Source of the DNA: JAQBDA01 sp963709875
Lineage (GTDB): Bacteria > Chloroflexota > Anaerolineae > Anaerolineales > UBA4823
Assembly (NCBI GenBank): GCA_963709875.1
Contig: CAVPYB010000002.1
Span: 372,001 to 436,000 of the forward strand
Length of the DNA stretch: 64,000 nt
Direction of reading: 5' to 3'
Positions within the stretch are counted from its first letter, which is position 1. Every line of letters starts with the position of its first letter. Of the stretch, positions 37,550 to 45,689 are shown piece by piece. The position numbers and the translations under genes were made by a program. Under the pieces are notes generated by a model. The model saw nothing but the letters and a program-made list of their open reading frames with translations, had not been told where the DNA came from and searched no databases.

Positions 37550-38839
37550 TCAACTTTCTATTAGCCACTCAGACATTGAACGTATTTGGATCGCGAACCC
37601 GTTCTCCTTCACATCATCTGATCGGGTATCTGTCAGGACCAGACCAGTGGGTATACCAAGCGCTCTCATCGCATCGATCAATGCTCTTGTCTCGCGTTCC
37701 CGCGTGGTAGGATGATCCATGTTTTGGGCTACCTGGATTAGTTGATGCGTCTCAGGCAGATAAAAATCCACCTCATACCCGGCAGGGGTCGTGTAATAAT
37801 AGATTTCGCGCGTCTTTCGCCGTAATGCCAGGAATGCCAGGTTTTCCAGCAGCTTGCCAGTATTCGGAGAGAACATGAAGCCTATCGCATTCGACAGCCC
37901 GGTGTCGATACTGTACACTTTCTTCGCAGCGATCTGCTGGCGTTTGACAGAATAATCGTATACATTTATGGTGAATATCAACCAGCTATTCTCCAGGTAC
38001 TCAATGTAATTCTTGATCGTATTCACGCTGCCCAGACGGTATTGTTCTTTAAGCTTGTTAAATGAAACCTGGCTCGCCGGATTGCTCATCAGGTAAAAGG
38101 CCAGTTCTTTCAGCACCCGGACTTCCTCGATGCGGTAGCGCGTGGCAATGTCGCGGTACAGAACATCATCATACAAAGTGCGCAGCAGGGGCAGCTCCGG
38201 ATATTTCAGCGGATCGGGTATCCCACCCAGGTGCAAGTACTCACTCAGATGCTGTCGCAAATGAGCTCTCTCCACCGTGGTCAGGCGAGACAGATCAGGA
38301 ATTGTATAACCTTTGAAATTAAAGAACTCAATGAACGAGAAGGGAAACAGCTCCACTGGAACATAGCGACCCGTCAGGCGGGTACCCAGTTCGCGGCTAA
38401 GCAGTGAGGCATTCGAGCCAGTAATATAGAATTTTATCCCCATGTCCATAAGGCGCCGGACGAAGTGCTCCCACCCAGGCACGTTCTGCACCTCATCAAT
38501 CACAAAAATATTCCGCTCCCCAAAGAGTTCTACTAGCGCCTGGTACAAATCGTTGGCATCCTCTGCCTGAAATCCAAGGAAACGATCGTCTTCGAAGTTT
38601 ACGTAGTATAAAGAGTCTCGTCCCAAGCGATGAGCCAATTGTGCCAGGAGCGTGGATTTTCCCACCCGCCGCAATCCCGAGATTATCACGGCATGCGGAA
38701 GTGAGGCGGCACGTTCGAGTTCTTCCAATTGGACACGCTCGATACCGGTATCACGCTGCCAAAAAAACTGATGCTGCTCTATGAGCATGGCTTTTATTTC
38801 ATCGCTGGACCACCGGGATATCCATTTGTTTTCTATCAT
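37550..38839 (-). CDS. P-loop ATPase with DUF4143-type C-terminus
   Basis: About 429 aa from the ATG at 38839 (a TTG at 38857 is possible). The AAA_14 domain has Walker A GLRRVGKSTLL near residue 55 and an IFVIDEVQNVPGWEHFVRRLMD Walker B/sensor block. A restriction-nuclease-like DUF4143 half follows (GYEVDFYLPETHQLIQVAQ with the E-x-D and Q/V pattern). Proteins of this type are common in mobile regions, often in many copies, and their function is unknown. It is the only gene of element 2. No clear Shine-Dalgarno. Confidence 0.85.
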   Translation of the reverse strand: MIENKWISRWSSDEIKAMLIEQHQFFWQRDTGIERVQLEELERAASLPHAVIISGLRRVGKSTLLAQLAHRLGRDSLYYVNFEDDRFLGFQAEDANDLYQALVELFGERNIFVIDEVQNVPGWEHFVRRLMDMGIKFYITGSNASLLSRELGTRLTGRYVPVELFPFSFIEFFNFKGYTIPDLSRLTTVERAHLRQHLSEYLHLGGIPDPLKYPELPLLRTLYDDVLYRDIATRYRIEEVRVLKELAFYLMSNPASQVSFNKLKEQYRLGSVNTIKNYIEYLENSWLIFTINVYDYSVKRQQIAAKKVYSIDTGLSNAIGFMFSPNTGKLLENLAFLALRRKTREIYYYTTPAGYEVDFYLPETHQLIQVAQNMDHPTTRERETRALIDAMRALGIPTGLVLTDTRSDDVKENGFAIQIRSMSEWLIES

Positions 38840-38987
38840 ATAGAAATAATATATCAAAAGGTTTTCGTTGTCAATGAAATCTTTGGGGGCAACAGCTCTG
38901 TTGGTGGAGAATGGTTAGACTCAAATCATGAACGAAGATTTCATCCCGCCAGGGAGGATTTATTCAAATTCATCCACAATCTTTGCT

Positions 38988-39018
38988 GAGTGGATGGGAT
39001 TCGAACCCACGGTGGCTA
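38988..39018 (-). other. Fragment of a second tRNA (Ser-like 3' end)
   Basis: On the minus strand this reads as a T-arm and 3' acceptor (GTGGG-TTCGAAT-CCCAT then CCACTCA). A matching 5' acceptor TGAGTGG does not occur at the expected distance upstream, so only a 3' fragment is present. The T arm has one G-T pair. It may be a relic of another integration event or captured DNA. Confidence 0.5.
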
Positions 39019-39200
39019 AGGCTGACGTATTCATCTAGAAAGACTTTTACACCGGGTGATTCGACAATTCGCTCAGAGTGTCTGAGTGTAGTCGCGAAAA
39101 CTGTTTGGATAGCTCAATTTCAAGTATTCAATCGCCTATCATGGGGCTAAAACGTAGTGCGCGCACGAAGATTACCAATCAAGGAAACTTATCATTATTT

Positions 39201-39414
39201 GACCACCTGTCACAAAAACAGAGGGTCAAATCATCTATACTGTCCAATATCTCCGCAACATCCGTGTAAGACTAGCTAGTAACAGATTCCATCCAATCCC
39301 TCCAATAATTCCATCGCCATTGTCCTACTCGCCGGGAACGCTTAAAAACAGTAAACCCCTACACGCCAGATATAGGGGTTTGTTGTAATCTACCACCACA
39401 TATTGTGTTGTCAG
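39201..39414. repeat. Right arm of element 2 (arm B, copy 2)
   Basis: About 214 bp directly 3' of the intact tRNA-Arg gene, similar throughout to the split copy at 35377 to 35463 plus 37022 to 37150. It contains ATTGTCCTACT at 39319 to 39329, 86 bp from the core. It also holds an inverted repeat TTTGACC / GGTCAAA at 39199 to 39231 and the terminator of the tRNA. Nothing coding was seen between 38840 and 39415. Confidence 0.7.
39353..39381 (-). terminator. Terminator of tRNA-Arg, carried by the element arm
   Basis: Stem AAACCCCT / AGGGGTTT around CGCCAGATATA-type loop sequence. Read on the minus strand it is followed by ACTGTTTTTAAG. The equivalent hairpin at 37088 to 37122 has compensating stem changes (AAACTCCT / AGGAGTTT), evidence that the structure is maintained. 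Confidence 0.75.
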
Positions 39415-39415
39415 G

Positions 39416-39488
39416 CGCCCCCGGCGGGACTCGAACCCACAACCTACTGCTTAGAAGGCAGGTGCTCTGTCCATTGAGCTACAGGGGC
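39416..39488 (-). tRNA. tRNA-Arg (anticodon TCT)
   Basis: 73 nt cloverleaf without encoded CCA. Acceptor is GCCCCTG / CGGGGGC, the D arm GCTC / GAGC, anticodon loop CTTCTAA with TCT at 34 to 36, and T arm GTGGG-TTCGAGT-CCCGC. There is a C-T mismatch at 27-43. It is the integration target of the two elements: bases 32 to 73 are repeated at 37151 and 13752. Confidence 0.93.
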
Positions 39489-39498
39489 CGGGCTGTGT

Positions 39499-39933
39499 TT
39501 ATTCTATGCAGGGACGGATGCCCTTATACACGCGCGCGCCGGAAAGGGTGCGCAGGATGGTCTCCGCCGGTCTGCCGACCCGGTCGCTGAGCTCCAGCGG
39601 CGTCAGGGGCATATTGCCGTTGGCGAGGAAGATGCGGAATACGGCATCCACCAGCGTGGAATGCTCGGGGATGAAGTCCGGCTGCCGGGCACAGTGGGTG
39701 ATGAGCACATGCTGCAAGCCATCCACCCGCTGGACTTCGGCAGTATCCGGGTCAATCCAGTCAACTTCCTCATCTACCTCCATCCCCCCGAAAGCCTGCT
39801 GGTGCTCCGGGCACAGGTTGCTGCGCAAGAAGACACGCCAGCTGCGGTCGCTCTTGCGCCACCAATCGAAATCGATGTGGAAGCTCGTCTGAAGAGTAGG
39901 CTTGATGAGACTGAAACGTTTCCCTTCTGTCAA
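39499..39933 (-). CDS. Conserved hypothetical protein, 144 aa
   Basis: Not assigned to a family. The first half is polar with aromatic-rich stretches (FHIDFDWWRKSDRSWRVFLRSNLCPEHQQAF) and an acidic WIDPDTAEVQRVDGLQ block. The second half (STLVDAVFRIFLANGNMPLTPLELSDRVGRPAETILRTL) looks like a winged-helix or HARE-HTH-type module. The same Leu-Thr-Pro-Leu-Glu-Leu type motif occurs as PMTTLELVEILV in the neighbouring gene on the same strand, 25 bp away, so the two probably form one unit. DNA binding is a guess from this pattern. Confidence 0.65.
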   Translation of the reverse strand: MTEGKRFSLIKPTLQTSFHIDFDWWRKSDRSWRVFLRSNLCPEHQQAFGGMEVDEEVDWIDPDTAEVQRVDGLQHVLITHCARQPDFIPEHSTLVDAVFRIFLANGNMPLTPLELSDRVGRPAETILRTLSGARVYKGIRPCIE

Positions 39934-39958
39934 CTAGCTCCTCCTACAGTTACGGTCA

Positions 39959-41539
39959 TTATGCCGGCTCGGAATCCACGAAGCGGAAGTGCAGGTCACC
40001 CACATGGGCAAACCAGGGCCGGGAAGCCAGCAGCGCGAACAGCGGTCCGGGCGGCGTGCGGCGGACCACGTTGAGGGCGGCGTACAGCTCGCTGGCATGC
40101 ACGTGACCTTGGGGGTTGAGCTTGGCCAGCTCTTTGACCGTATTCACCACCACCCTTTCGAAGGGCGGTCGCTCTTTATTCATGCGCTCCCACACCTGAT
40201 CTATGGCACCCGCATCCGGGATGGCAATCACCATGCGATCATCGAATGTGGATGATACGTTCTGTTTGAGCATGGCATAGACCAGCCCCCCATCCGAGCC
40301 GACCAATACCGTCCTGATCCACTCCTTGCTGGAACGGCGCGAATCGCTGCTGACGATCACCTCACCGCGCTTATCGCCGCGCTGGACGGTGATCAGGCTG
40401 CCGGGCTGGAGGTTCTGATCGTCGTACCATTCGCGCAGACCGTACACATAGCGCTTTTCGCGTACGACCCAGGCCGGGAAGCGGTCGCCGGTCTCTCCAT
40501 CCACCAGGGTGAACTGGATGCGCGGGGCCTCGTACGCCGTGGGGAAGAGATGCCGCAGCCGCGACGAGAGCGGCATGGTACCTACCCGCCAGTGCGGGTA
40601 GATCAGGCATATCTCCACCTCATCCAGGCGGATGCGCGCCTCCAGCGGGGAGAGCTCGTCGTCCAGGTCACGCTCAAGGGCAAGCATATCCTCGGTCAGC
40701 GACGGGCGTTCGTAGTCCATCCCGGCATAGCGCAGGAAGAGCGGCGGCTCGAGGACTTCGGGGGGTTCAAGGCGCTGTAGGAACCACAACACTTTGCCGG
40801 CAGGCCCGACCTCGTCGAAGCGGCTGTCCTCTTGAAGGGCATGGTCCATCGAGAACTCGAGCAGCTTCGGGTTGACATTGGCGCTGACTTCAACCTGTTC
40901 GAGAAGATCCAAGGTGGGCAGCGGACCGCCGCCGGCCATATCCAGCACGGCTTCGGCGAGGTTCAGATGCCCGATGTTAATGTCCACCAATAACGCACGC
41001 GGGAACCAGCGACCGGCGATGCGCACGAAATCCGGGTTGGTCTCCAAGTCCTGCTCGAGCACATCCACCAGGTCGTCGGTGTAATTTTCCAGCACGTAGG
41101 CGGCATCCAGGTTATCGTCCTCGATCTCCACTGCCGGCAAGTCATTCAATTTATGCTCTTGCAGCCCGGCGGCGTATTCCCGCTCTTCGCTATCTTCGAA
41201 GCTCACCTTGATGACATCGAACCCCCCCACATCGGGGTTCTGCCCGGGGCGGACCTCGATAACCTTGCCCTTGCGCCAGTTCAGCGCCGGGAAGACAAGC
41301 GCCTGTTTGACTTTAAAAGTCTCAATGGGACGGTAGATATCCCCACCAGAACTGCGCTGCTGCTCGATCTGCTGCTTCTCCTTCTGGATGCGCTCATGCA
41401 CCAGGATCTCGACCAGCTCCAGCGTCGTCATCGGTATCTCTGACTCGAGCAAATAATTGTAGATATATTCTATGTCGTGTTCGAGGAGTTCAAGGCTTTC
41501 CCAATAATCCTCTCGAAGCGACAGTGCAGCTATTGCCAT
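39959..41539 (-). CDS. Conserved hypothetical protein, 526 aa, winged-helix-like N-terminus
   Basis: Start taken at the ATG at 41539 (MAIAALSLREDYWESLELLEHD); the upstream extension is not convincing. Residues about 20 to 60 (YIYNYLLESEIPMTTLELVEILVHERI) resemble the HTH-like module in the adjacent gene. The middle is acidic (EFSMDHALQEDSRFDEVGPAGKVLWFLQRLEPPEVLE). The C-terminal third has a second module (ELAKLNPQGHVHASELYAALNVVRRTPPGPLFALLASRPWFAHVGDLHFRF) like a HARE-HTH repeat. No catalytic motif was seen. Likely lineage-specific. Confidence 0.65.
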   Translation of the reverse strand: MAIAALSLREDYWESLELLEHDIEYIYNYLLESEIPMTTLELVEILVHERIQKEKQQIEQQRSSGGDIYRPIETFKVKQALVFPALNWRKGKVIEVRPGQNPDVGGFDVIKVSFEDSEEREYAAGLQEHKLNDLPAVEIEDDNLDAAYVLENYTDDLVDVLEQDLETNPDFVRIAGRWFPRALLVDINIGHLNLAEAVLDMAGGGPLPTLDLLEQVEVSANVNPKLLEFSMDHALQEDSRFDEVGPAGKVLWFLQRLEPPEVLEPPLFLRYAGMDYERPSLTEDMLALERDLDDELSPLEARIRLDEVEICLIYPHWRVGTMPLSSRLRHLFPTAYEAPRIQFTLVDGETGDRFPAWVVREKRYVYGLREWYDDQNLQPGSLITVQRGDKRGEVIVSSDSRRSSKEWIRTVLVGSDGGLVYAMLKQNVSSTFDDRMVIAIPDAGAIDQVWERMNKERPPFERVVVNTVKELAKLNPQGHVHASELYAALNVVRRTPPGPLFALLASRPWFAHVGDLHFRFVDSEPA

Positions 41540-41667
41540 GATCGATCTATACCTCTGTTGATTTGGTTTCGTCCATACACAGTTGGTGGAGAGGCGGGGA
41601 CGCGGATACCCGGCGGGTGATGCCCGTTCGCACACCCCCACACGAAGACTGCGTATATATTGGCAAT

Positions 41668-41711
41668 GATAATATCCTCGCGATGATAATAGCCATCGTT
41701 AGGATATTATC
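41668..41711. promoter_or_regulatory. AT-rich inverted repeat between divergent genes
   Basis: GATAATATCCT at 41668 to 41678 is repeated inverted as AGGATATTATC at 41701 to 41711. Between them lies CGATG-ATAATAGC-CATCG. Further GATAGA/TATTATA-like motifs follow to 41750. The region lies between the divergent genes starting at 41539 (minus) and 41836 (plus) and probably contains both promoters. Confidence 0.4.
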
Positions 41712-41835
41712 TCGCTAGAATATTATACTCGATAGATGTATTATAATCGCCCTGAAGGCTGCCGGGGCTTTAGGATTTCCAGTTACGGCAATTCCCAAAG
41801 AGGCAGGAAGCAGATGATGCAAAGCGGAGCAAATT

Positions 41836-42111
41836 ATGGCGAAAGAAGAATGGGAAGCTGTTGACCAGGCCAGCGGTGATCTGCAAAGCGAGATCATCCG
41901 CAGTTTGTTGGAAGCGCAGGGGATTCCGGTGTTATTGTCCCAGGAGGGCGCCGGCAGGGCGATGGGATTGAACGTGGGATCTCTGGGTGAAGTGCAGATC
42001 CTGGTCCCGACCAGCTATAAAGCCAGAGCCGAAGAGCTGCTGCGGGATTATTATTCCGGCAGGTATGAGGACGAACCTGAGCTGGATGCCGGCGAGGGCG
42101 AAGAGCTTTAG
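41836..42111 (+). CDS. DUF2007-type putative signal-transducing protein
   Basis: 91 aa, the size of DUF2007 proteins. The family pattern is clear: QASGDLQSEIIRSLLEAQGIPVLLSQEGAG, then LGEVQILVPTSYKARAEELLRDY. It has an acidic tail. Such proteins fold as a small GlnB-like domain with unknown ligand. It stands alone between a divergent hypothetical gene and a convergent peptidase gene. Confidence 0.8.
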   Translation: MAKEEWEAVDQASGDLQSEIIRSLLEAQGIPVLLSQEGAGRAMGLNVGSLGEVQILVPTSYKARAEELLRDYYSGRYEDEPELDAGEGEEL

Positions 42112-42167
42112 AGCCTAATCCAGGCGCAACGATGCTCGCTCAGGCAGCAAGCACGCCCTGAGGGCGA

Positions 42168-43622
42168 TCAGGGAAATTCCCTGTTCAGCCAGTCCAACGG
42201 GTCAACCTGAACCCCGCCTGCCCAGACCTCCCAGTGAAGGTGCGGTCCTTCAACCCGCCCGGTGCCCCCCACGATACCGATCACCTCTCCCGGCTCGACC
42301 CGGTCGCCAACATTGACCTTCAGATCAGATTGGTGCATATAGGCTGAATATACGCCCCAGCCGTGGTCGATGATGGTGGCGTTGCCGCGCACGGTCAGCG
42401 GACCGGCGAAGACGACTACCCCGGCTGCCGGGGCATAGATCCTTGTCCCCGAGCCTCCAGCGATATCCAGACCCGTGTGGAATGAGTTATAAGGACTGCC
42501 ATTATAGGAGCGCCGGTTGCCGTAGGTGGAGGTCCAGCACTCGTTGGTCTCCAGGCAGTAGGCCTCGTCCAGCGGCGAAGGCAGGCGGAACTTACCCGAC
42601 CAAAGCCGGTCCGGCGTGGCGGTATCGGTGAGCGCATTCCACTGGGCATCTTCCGGGCGGGTGACTGCCGGATCGATCGTGGTGGGGTTTACGACCAGCG
42701 GCTGGTCGAACGGATAATCAACTGCCTGCAGGGGGAGGTTCTGGGTATAGGTGAACGGCGTGCCATCGCTCAGCGTGCCCGAGATCGTCAGCGGGTACAG
42801 CCCGCTCTCCATCATGGCATGCACCCCGTGGATGGCGACGTAGGATGAAGGACCGTCCTTGAAGATATTGATCGGACGTCCTAATAACTGCCCGCTGAGG
42901 CTCAAGCTATCGCTGCCATGCAGATTGATGGAAGTCGTCTTCCCCTGGCGGAGCGGGAAGCCGTCGATCTCTACTGCCTGGATATCATCCGGCAGTCCTC
43001 CGGGGCCGCTGCCGGCAGCCGAGGCCAGCAGCACATCGCCGGGCAGCGCCTGCCAGGTTCCGGCGAGAGCGTTATCGCGCACTACCTGCCAGGGATTGAC
43101 ACCGCGCAGCACCGAGAGCTCTAAGAGCGACTGCTCGCTGCCTACGATGGCGCGCCCGGTCTCGGTGATGACAGCGCTGCTCTGCGGCAGCACCAGTGAA
43201 TAACCGGCGTAGAGCTCCGACGGGCTCGAGATGTGGTTCAGACGACCCAGCAGCTCGCTGTGGAGCTGATAGCGCCGGCTCAGGCTGCGCAGGTTCTCCC
43301 CATATGGCACCGTCTGGGTAACCAGCTCCCCGGAGATACCTTCCAGCCCGGGAATGATCAGCTGGGTTCCGACCGGCACCTGGTCCGGATTTTGAATGCC
43401 GTTTATCTGCACCAGGTCTTGCAGAGAAACGGCAAAGCGCTGAGCAACTACCCAGAGTGCATCGCCTTCCTGGACGACATACACCGGTCGCTCCGGCTCG
43501 GCATCCTGGGCAGCTGCCCGGGCATACGGCAAACACAGCAGGATCACCAGTAATGCCGGGGCTGCCAGGCATAAAACCAGCCTGAGCAATCGTTTAACTG
43601 TCGGGGTGCGGGTAGAACTCAA
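42168..43622 (-). CDS. LysM-M23 metallopeptidase, exported
   Basis: A signal anchor (LLRLVLCLAAPALLVILLCL) is followed by two LysM modules (YVVQEGDALWVVAQRFAVSL and VPYGENLRSLSRRYQLHSEL). Then comes a linker of about 200 residues and a C-terminal M23 domain with HTGLDIAG and HLHWEVW zinc motifs. Acts on cell-wall peptidoglycan or is a scaffold; the zinc ligands look intact. The start is uncertain: TTG 43622 gives a short basic n-region, TTG 43589 avoids overlap, and ATG 43646 is also in frame. It overlaps the DUF192 gene in the same direction. Confidence 0.85.
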   Translation of the reverse strand: MSSTRTPTVKRLLRLVLCLAAPALLVILLCLPYARAAAQDAEPERPVYVVQEGDALWVVAQRFAVSLQDLVQINGIQNPDQVPVGTQLIIPGLEGISGELVTQTVPYGENLRSLSRRYQLHSELLGRLNHISSPSELYAGYSLVLPQSSAVITETGRAIVGSEQSLLELSVLRGVNPWQVVRDNALAGTWQALPGDVLLASAAGSGPGGLPDDIQAVEIDGFPLRQGKTTSINLHGSDSLSLSGQLLGRPINIFKDGPSSYVAIHGVHAMMESGLYPLTISGTLSDGTPFTYTQNLPLQAVDYPFDQPLVVNPTTIDPAVTRPEDAQWNALTDTATPDRLWSGKFRLPSPLDEAYCLETNECWTSTYGNRRSYNGSPYNSFHTGLDIAGGSGTRIYAPAAGVVVFAGPLTVRGNATIIDHGWGVYSAYMHQSDLKVNVGDRVEPGEVIGIVGGTGRVEGPHLHWEVWAGGVQVDPLDWLNREFP

Positions 43623-43971
43623 CCAAATCTCCAACTCGAAAATCATCGATCCTGTCTGCGGAACATTCCAGCACGTATCTCGCCGGACCGACCGGCACGT
43701 ACACCGGTCGCCAGCGGCGCGCCAGGCGGATATCGACCACATTATACGCCGAATCGATCCAAACGACAGACAGATCAATGCTCATGAACAGCATATGGAT
43801 GGCCGCGTTCACCCGGGAGTCATGCTTCTGCACGAGCAGCAGCCCTTCCTGCTTCGCCAGCGAGCGGCGGAAGGTCAGACCCCTGAGCTGGCAGAGGAAC
43901 GATTCACAGTATCTGGCTTCGATTGGGCTTACCTGGGGTCGGGAAAGGTTAGAAACGATGATCTGCGGCAT
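43594..43971 (-). CDS. DUF192 (COG1430) family protein
   Basis: 125 aa. It has the DUF192 pattern: ARYCESFLCQLRGLTFRRSL, GLLLVQKHDSRVNAAIHMLF, MSIDLSVVWIDSAYNVVDI, and the closing AARYVLE-type segment (PVGPARYVLECSADRIDDF). Unlike many members it lacks an obvious signal peptide. Function is unknown. It overlaps the following LysM-M23 gene by about 29 bp and is probably cotranscribed with it. Confidence 0.85.
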   Translation of the reverse strand: MPQIIVSNLSRPQVSPIEARYCESFLCQLRGLTFRRSLAKQEGLLLVQKHDSRVNAAIHMLFMSIDLSVVWIDSAYNVVDIRLARRWRPVYVPVGPARYVLECSADRIDDFRVGDLVEFYPHPDS

Positions 43972-44055
43972 ACGTATTTATCTGGCAAACGAATATCCTG
44001 GGGATGGTGCAGACGGAAAGATCACAACGATCCAGAGTGCCAGAATAAAGAAATC

Positions 44056-44442
44056 TTACGCCCCCTTATTCAGCACCTTCTCTACGCTCTCGATCAGCTG
44101 CTGCGGGCTGAACGGTTTGGAGATGTAATCATCAACTTTGGCAATGTGGATGCCCAATACCTTATCGATATTCTGGGCTTTGGCGGTGATCACGATTACG
44201 GGGATACCTTTAGAGGCTTCGTTGGCTTTCATCTGCTGGTAAACTTCCCAACCATCCATATCCGGCATCATCAGGTCCAGCAAGACCAGGTCGGGGGCAT
44301 CCGCATGAATGCTATCCAGACCCATCTGCCCGCCTGTAGCGCCCCTCACCTCGAAGCCCTTACGGTTCAGGATCAGGCGAACCAGATCGATCATTTCCTG
44401 TTCATCTTCTATATACAGAATGCTTTTGCCGGTTCCGCTCAT
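44056..44442 (-). CDS. Single-domain response regulator (CheY-like receiver)
   Basis: 128 aa receiver only, no output domain. Acidic residues in YIEDEQE, the phospho-acceptor Asp in DLVLLDLMMPDMDGWEVYQQ, Thr in VIVITAKAQ and Lys in DYISKPFSPQQL are all present. No histidine kinase is adjacent, so the partner is unknown. The 44443 to 44718 gap before efp carries the efp leader hairpin. Confidence 0.9.
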   Translation of the reverse strand: MSGTGKSILYIEDEQEMIDLVRLILNRKGFEVRGATGGQMGLDSIHADAPDLVLLDLMMPDMDGWEVYQQMKANEASKGIPVIVITAKAQNIDKVLGIHIAKVDDYISKPFSPQQLIESVEKVLNKGA

Positions 44443-44606
44443 CCGGATCTCCAGGTATTCAGATCAATTTAAGCAAAGCCAAGTTTACCACAGTCAATCA
44501 TTGCTGGATACGATCTAGCCGCGCTGCTAACACAGGTGTAAGCCCTTGCCACACCCCACCCGCTGGGCTATAATTCAGCCCAAGCCGGATCTATGATTAG
44601 CTTCCT

Positions 44607-44636
44607 GTGAAACGTGAAAGCTGGTCCACGTTTCAC
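44607..44636 (+). promoter_or_regulatory. Inverted repeat in the efp leader
   Basis: 10 bp perfect inverted repeat (GTGAAACGTG / CACGTTTCAC) with a 10 nt spacer, about 80 bp before the efp ATG. The same ACGTTTCAC word occurs in the ftsH terminator at 51811, so it may be a dispersed repeat rather than a specific operator. Confidence 0.4.
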
Positions 44637-44718
44637 GTTTCTTGTAAGGAGACCGGCAAGTGCACCCGCTTCGTACATCATGCGAAGCGAAAACCGAATT
44701 AACCGCGAGGCAATAATT

Positions 44719-45277
44719 ATGATCGATGTAAATGTTCTGCGAAAGGGTGTGACCTTCGAACTGGATGGTGACCTGTTCAAGGTGTTGGATTACGAACATC
44801 ACAAACCAGGCCGAGGCAAGGCAACCATTCGCATCAAAGCGCGCAACCTGCGCAGCGGGGCTACCCTGGATAAATCTTTCATTTCAGGGGATCGCGTGCA
44901 AGATGTGCGCCTGGATTACCACAACGTACAGTACCTGTACACAGATGGCGACCTGTACCACTTCATGGACCTGGAGACTTACGAACAGCCTGCCATCCAT
45001 GCGGAGATCCTCGGAGACAGCACGCTATATTTAAAGGAAGGCCTGGAGGTCAAACTCACCTTCTACCAGAGTGAACCGCTGGATATCGAGCTGCCAACTT
45101 CGGTCGATCTGCTCGTCACCCAGGCTGGTATCGCCGTGCGCGGCGATACCGCCACCGGGGTGACCAAGAAAGTGACCACGGAAACCGGTGTGGAAGTCCA
45201 GGTACCCAATTTCGTCGAATCAGGCGATACGATCCGCGTAAGACACGCGCAACGGCAGCTACCTCACCCGGGTCTAG
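44719..45277 (+). CDS. efp: Translation elongation factor P, C-terminal frameshift
   Basis: EF-P, which relieves ribosome stalling at polyproline. Start at ATG 44719 (MIDVNVLRKGVTFELDGDLFKVLDYE). The domain I tip is KPGRGKA, with Arg32 at the position modified by lysylation or rhamnosylation in other bacteria. Domains II and III are intact to ESGDTIRV. There the reading frame is broken by one extra A at about 45240. Dropping it gives the normal family ending VDTRNGSYLTRV and a TAG at 45275; as written the frame runs on to 45303. efp is widely conserved, so this is probably a sequencing error. Confidence 0.92.
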
Positions 45278-45335
45278 CGGCGCTGCGTTCACAGCAGAGC
45301 TGACAAAGCTTACAGTCAATCACGAAGTAAAAGCC

Positions 45336-45689
45336 ATGCGAACACCTGCTGGAAAAGAATGCCGATACTTTTATGGAGATTACTTCCGCGGCCGCAGCGA
45401 CGAGGAGTGCCGGTTATTGAACGATGCCTCGCCTCCCCTGACCTGGAGACCGGATTTCTGCTCTACCTGTCCGGTGCCAGAAATCTTGATGGCAAACGCC
45501 TGCTCGCACATGATGCTGCGCCCAAGACTGACCAGACCGTTCCCGTTCCTAAAGCAGCAGGTGCAGGTCGAGGCACATTGTTCCAAAAACCATCGCTTGG
45601 GGTTCGACCCGCATATCGGCTGCGGTGAATGCCACCCACTCCCACCTGCGTTCCTGAACGAGGACACTGCGCACCTGGATACAAAGTGA
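45336..45689 (+). CDS. Small cysteine-rich protein, unknown
   Basis: 117 aa with eight cysteines at 9, 25, 42, 45, 56, 82, 96 and 99, including two CxxC pairs (CSTC and CGEC), so a zinc- or iron-sulfur-binding fold is likely. It begins MRTPAGKECRYFYGDYFRGR. No signal peptide. The stop overlaps the GTG start of the next gene (GTGA), so they are translationally coupled. Family not recognised. The overlap with a real gene and the even cysteine spacing support it being coding. Confidence 0.75.
   Translation: MRTPAGKECRYFYGDYFRGRSDEECRLLNDASPPLTWRPDFCSTCPVPEILMANACSHMMLRPRLTRPFPFLKQQVQVEAHCSKNHRLGFDPHIGCGECHPLPPAFLNEDTAHLDTK

Larger units (their letters stand above)
37151..39415. mobile_element. 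Integrated element 2 at tRNA-Arg(TCT), single-gene mini-element
   Basis: About 2.26 kb between the second tRNA-Arg 3' copy (37151) and the intact tRNA gene. It has the same left-end and right-end arm sequences as element 1 but only one evident gene, an ATPase of the DUF4143 type. No recombinase is encoded. The arrangement of the two elements, each with arm A at its left and arm B at its right, is what successive integrations at one tRNA site would give. Confidence 0.7.

Noticed and set aside
37236..37715. Open frames in the left arm of element 2 as an integrase remnant
   Set aside because: The translation shows no tyrosine-recombinase motifs (no R-H-x-x-R or Y box), and most of it overlaps arm repeats or the ATPase gene.
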